Source of the DNA: Betaproteobacteria bacterium
GTDB taxonomy: Bacteria > Pseudomonadota > Gammaproteobacteria > Burkholderiales > SG8-41
DNA length: 23,416 bases
Direction of reading: 5' to 3'
Assembly (NCBI GenBank): GCA_025363575.1
Contig: JANYDM010000016.1
Location: 1-23,416, forward strand
A model generated the notes under the pieces. It ran no database searches. It was given only the letters and a program-made list of their open reading frames with translations, and was not told the DNA's origin. Positions within the stretch are counted from its first letter, which is position 1. Every line of letters begins with the position of its first letter. Below are positions 23,092 through 23,416 of this stretch, piece after piece. Both the position numbers and the translations under genes were made by a program.

Positions 23092-23387
23092 AAACCTCAC
23101 GTCCCGCACAAAACAATTTCACTGGCATATGTGCGCAGCAGACAAATCGCAGCCCGGTTGCTGAACGCATGCTAAAGGTGCGTCAGCGTACAGACCGTGC
23201 GCGCAACGGCAGGCAGACTTGTGCTTGATTCAGGCGCGAACCTTCGGCAATTCATGCAATCCAACCGATATGCGCAAGCTTGCAGTTGCATTCGCCGCGG
23301 CGCCTTACCGGCAATCGACCGGCTTGATTCCAGCGGCACAGCGGAATACCGTGCAAGCTGGGTGTTTTTTATATTGAGGAGAGAAGA

Positions 23388-23416
23388 ATGAAAACCATGC
23401 GTTCGTTAAGCGTCAC
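23388..23416 (+). CDS. Start of a further gene (3' end beyond the window)
   Basis: ATG at 23388 preceded by GAGGAGAG (23376-23383), a strong ribosome site. Only MKTMRSLSV can be read; the Lys/Arg-containing start would fit a signal peptide. The 296-bp gap before it (23092-23387) holds no convincing gene; TATATT at 23370-23375 is the best -10-like box, but its expected start would fall inside the ribosome site. Identity unknown. Confidence 0.55.

Noticed and set aside
23088..23228. 46-residue frame starting in an ATGA overlap with the small envelope gene
   Set aside because: The overlap is suggestive, but the sequence is low in hydrophobic pattern, has no family likeness and has no ribosome site beyond the A run.
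1..23416. tRNA, rRNA, CRISPR array, insertion sequence or phage genes
   Set aside because: I saw no cloverleaf-like sequence, no regularly spaced identical repeats with spacers, no transposase or integrase motifs and no terminal inverted repeats.

Overview
The window is GC-rich and densely coded, with no RNA genes, insertion sequences or CRISPR arrays that I can see. Four separate periplasmic solute-binding proteins of the Bug (TctC-like) family, each beside a different catabolic enzyme, point to a betaproteobacterium of the Burkholderiales type. That placement rests on gene content only.

Left block (1-5208, + strand): the end of a membrane-anchored TPM-domain protein with a C-terminal TPR tail, then a TTGACA-N17-CATACT promoter and a three-gene operon. 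The operon encodes two secreted TPR paralogues (about 530 aa each, tandem duplicates) and a small secreted TPR protein joined to the second by an ATGA overlap.

Middle block (5230-17070): a catabolic island. A minus-strand operon runs Bug-A, amidohydrolase, Gfo/Idh/MocA oxidoreductase, class I methyltransferase. Three successive divergent pairs follow: Bug-A with a carboxymuconolactone-decarboxylase-like protein, Bug-B with a TauD/TfdA dioxygenase, and Bug-C with a DUF1989 protein. A second minus-strand operon runs SDR, Bug-D, Rieske oxygenase alpha subunit, D-2-hydroxyacid dehydrogenase. No TctA/TctB membrane genes and no transcription regulator lie in the window. The likely theme is scavenging and oxidising organic or aromatic acids, but no substrate can be named.

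Right block (17141-23416): a secreted CAP-domain protein and a membrane protein (minus strand). On the plus strand follow a DUF903 lipoprotein, a DUF2817/M14-like metallopeptidase (TTG start), a Cu+-type P1B ATPase with YHS and heavy-metal-binding N-terminal domains (TTG start), a small Ala/Val/Gly-rich envelope protein, and the first codons of a further gene.

The strongest non-coding signals are: four TGTRA units at exactly 10-bp spacing directly upstream of a promoter (22776-22845), resembling a CpxR/OmpR-family operator; three genes whose start codon lies exactly 6 nt after a -10-like hexamer, suggesting leaderless mRNAs; and a perfect 16-bp palindrome at the start of Bug-D.
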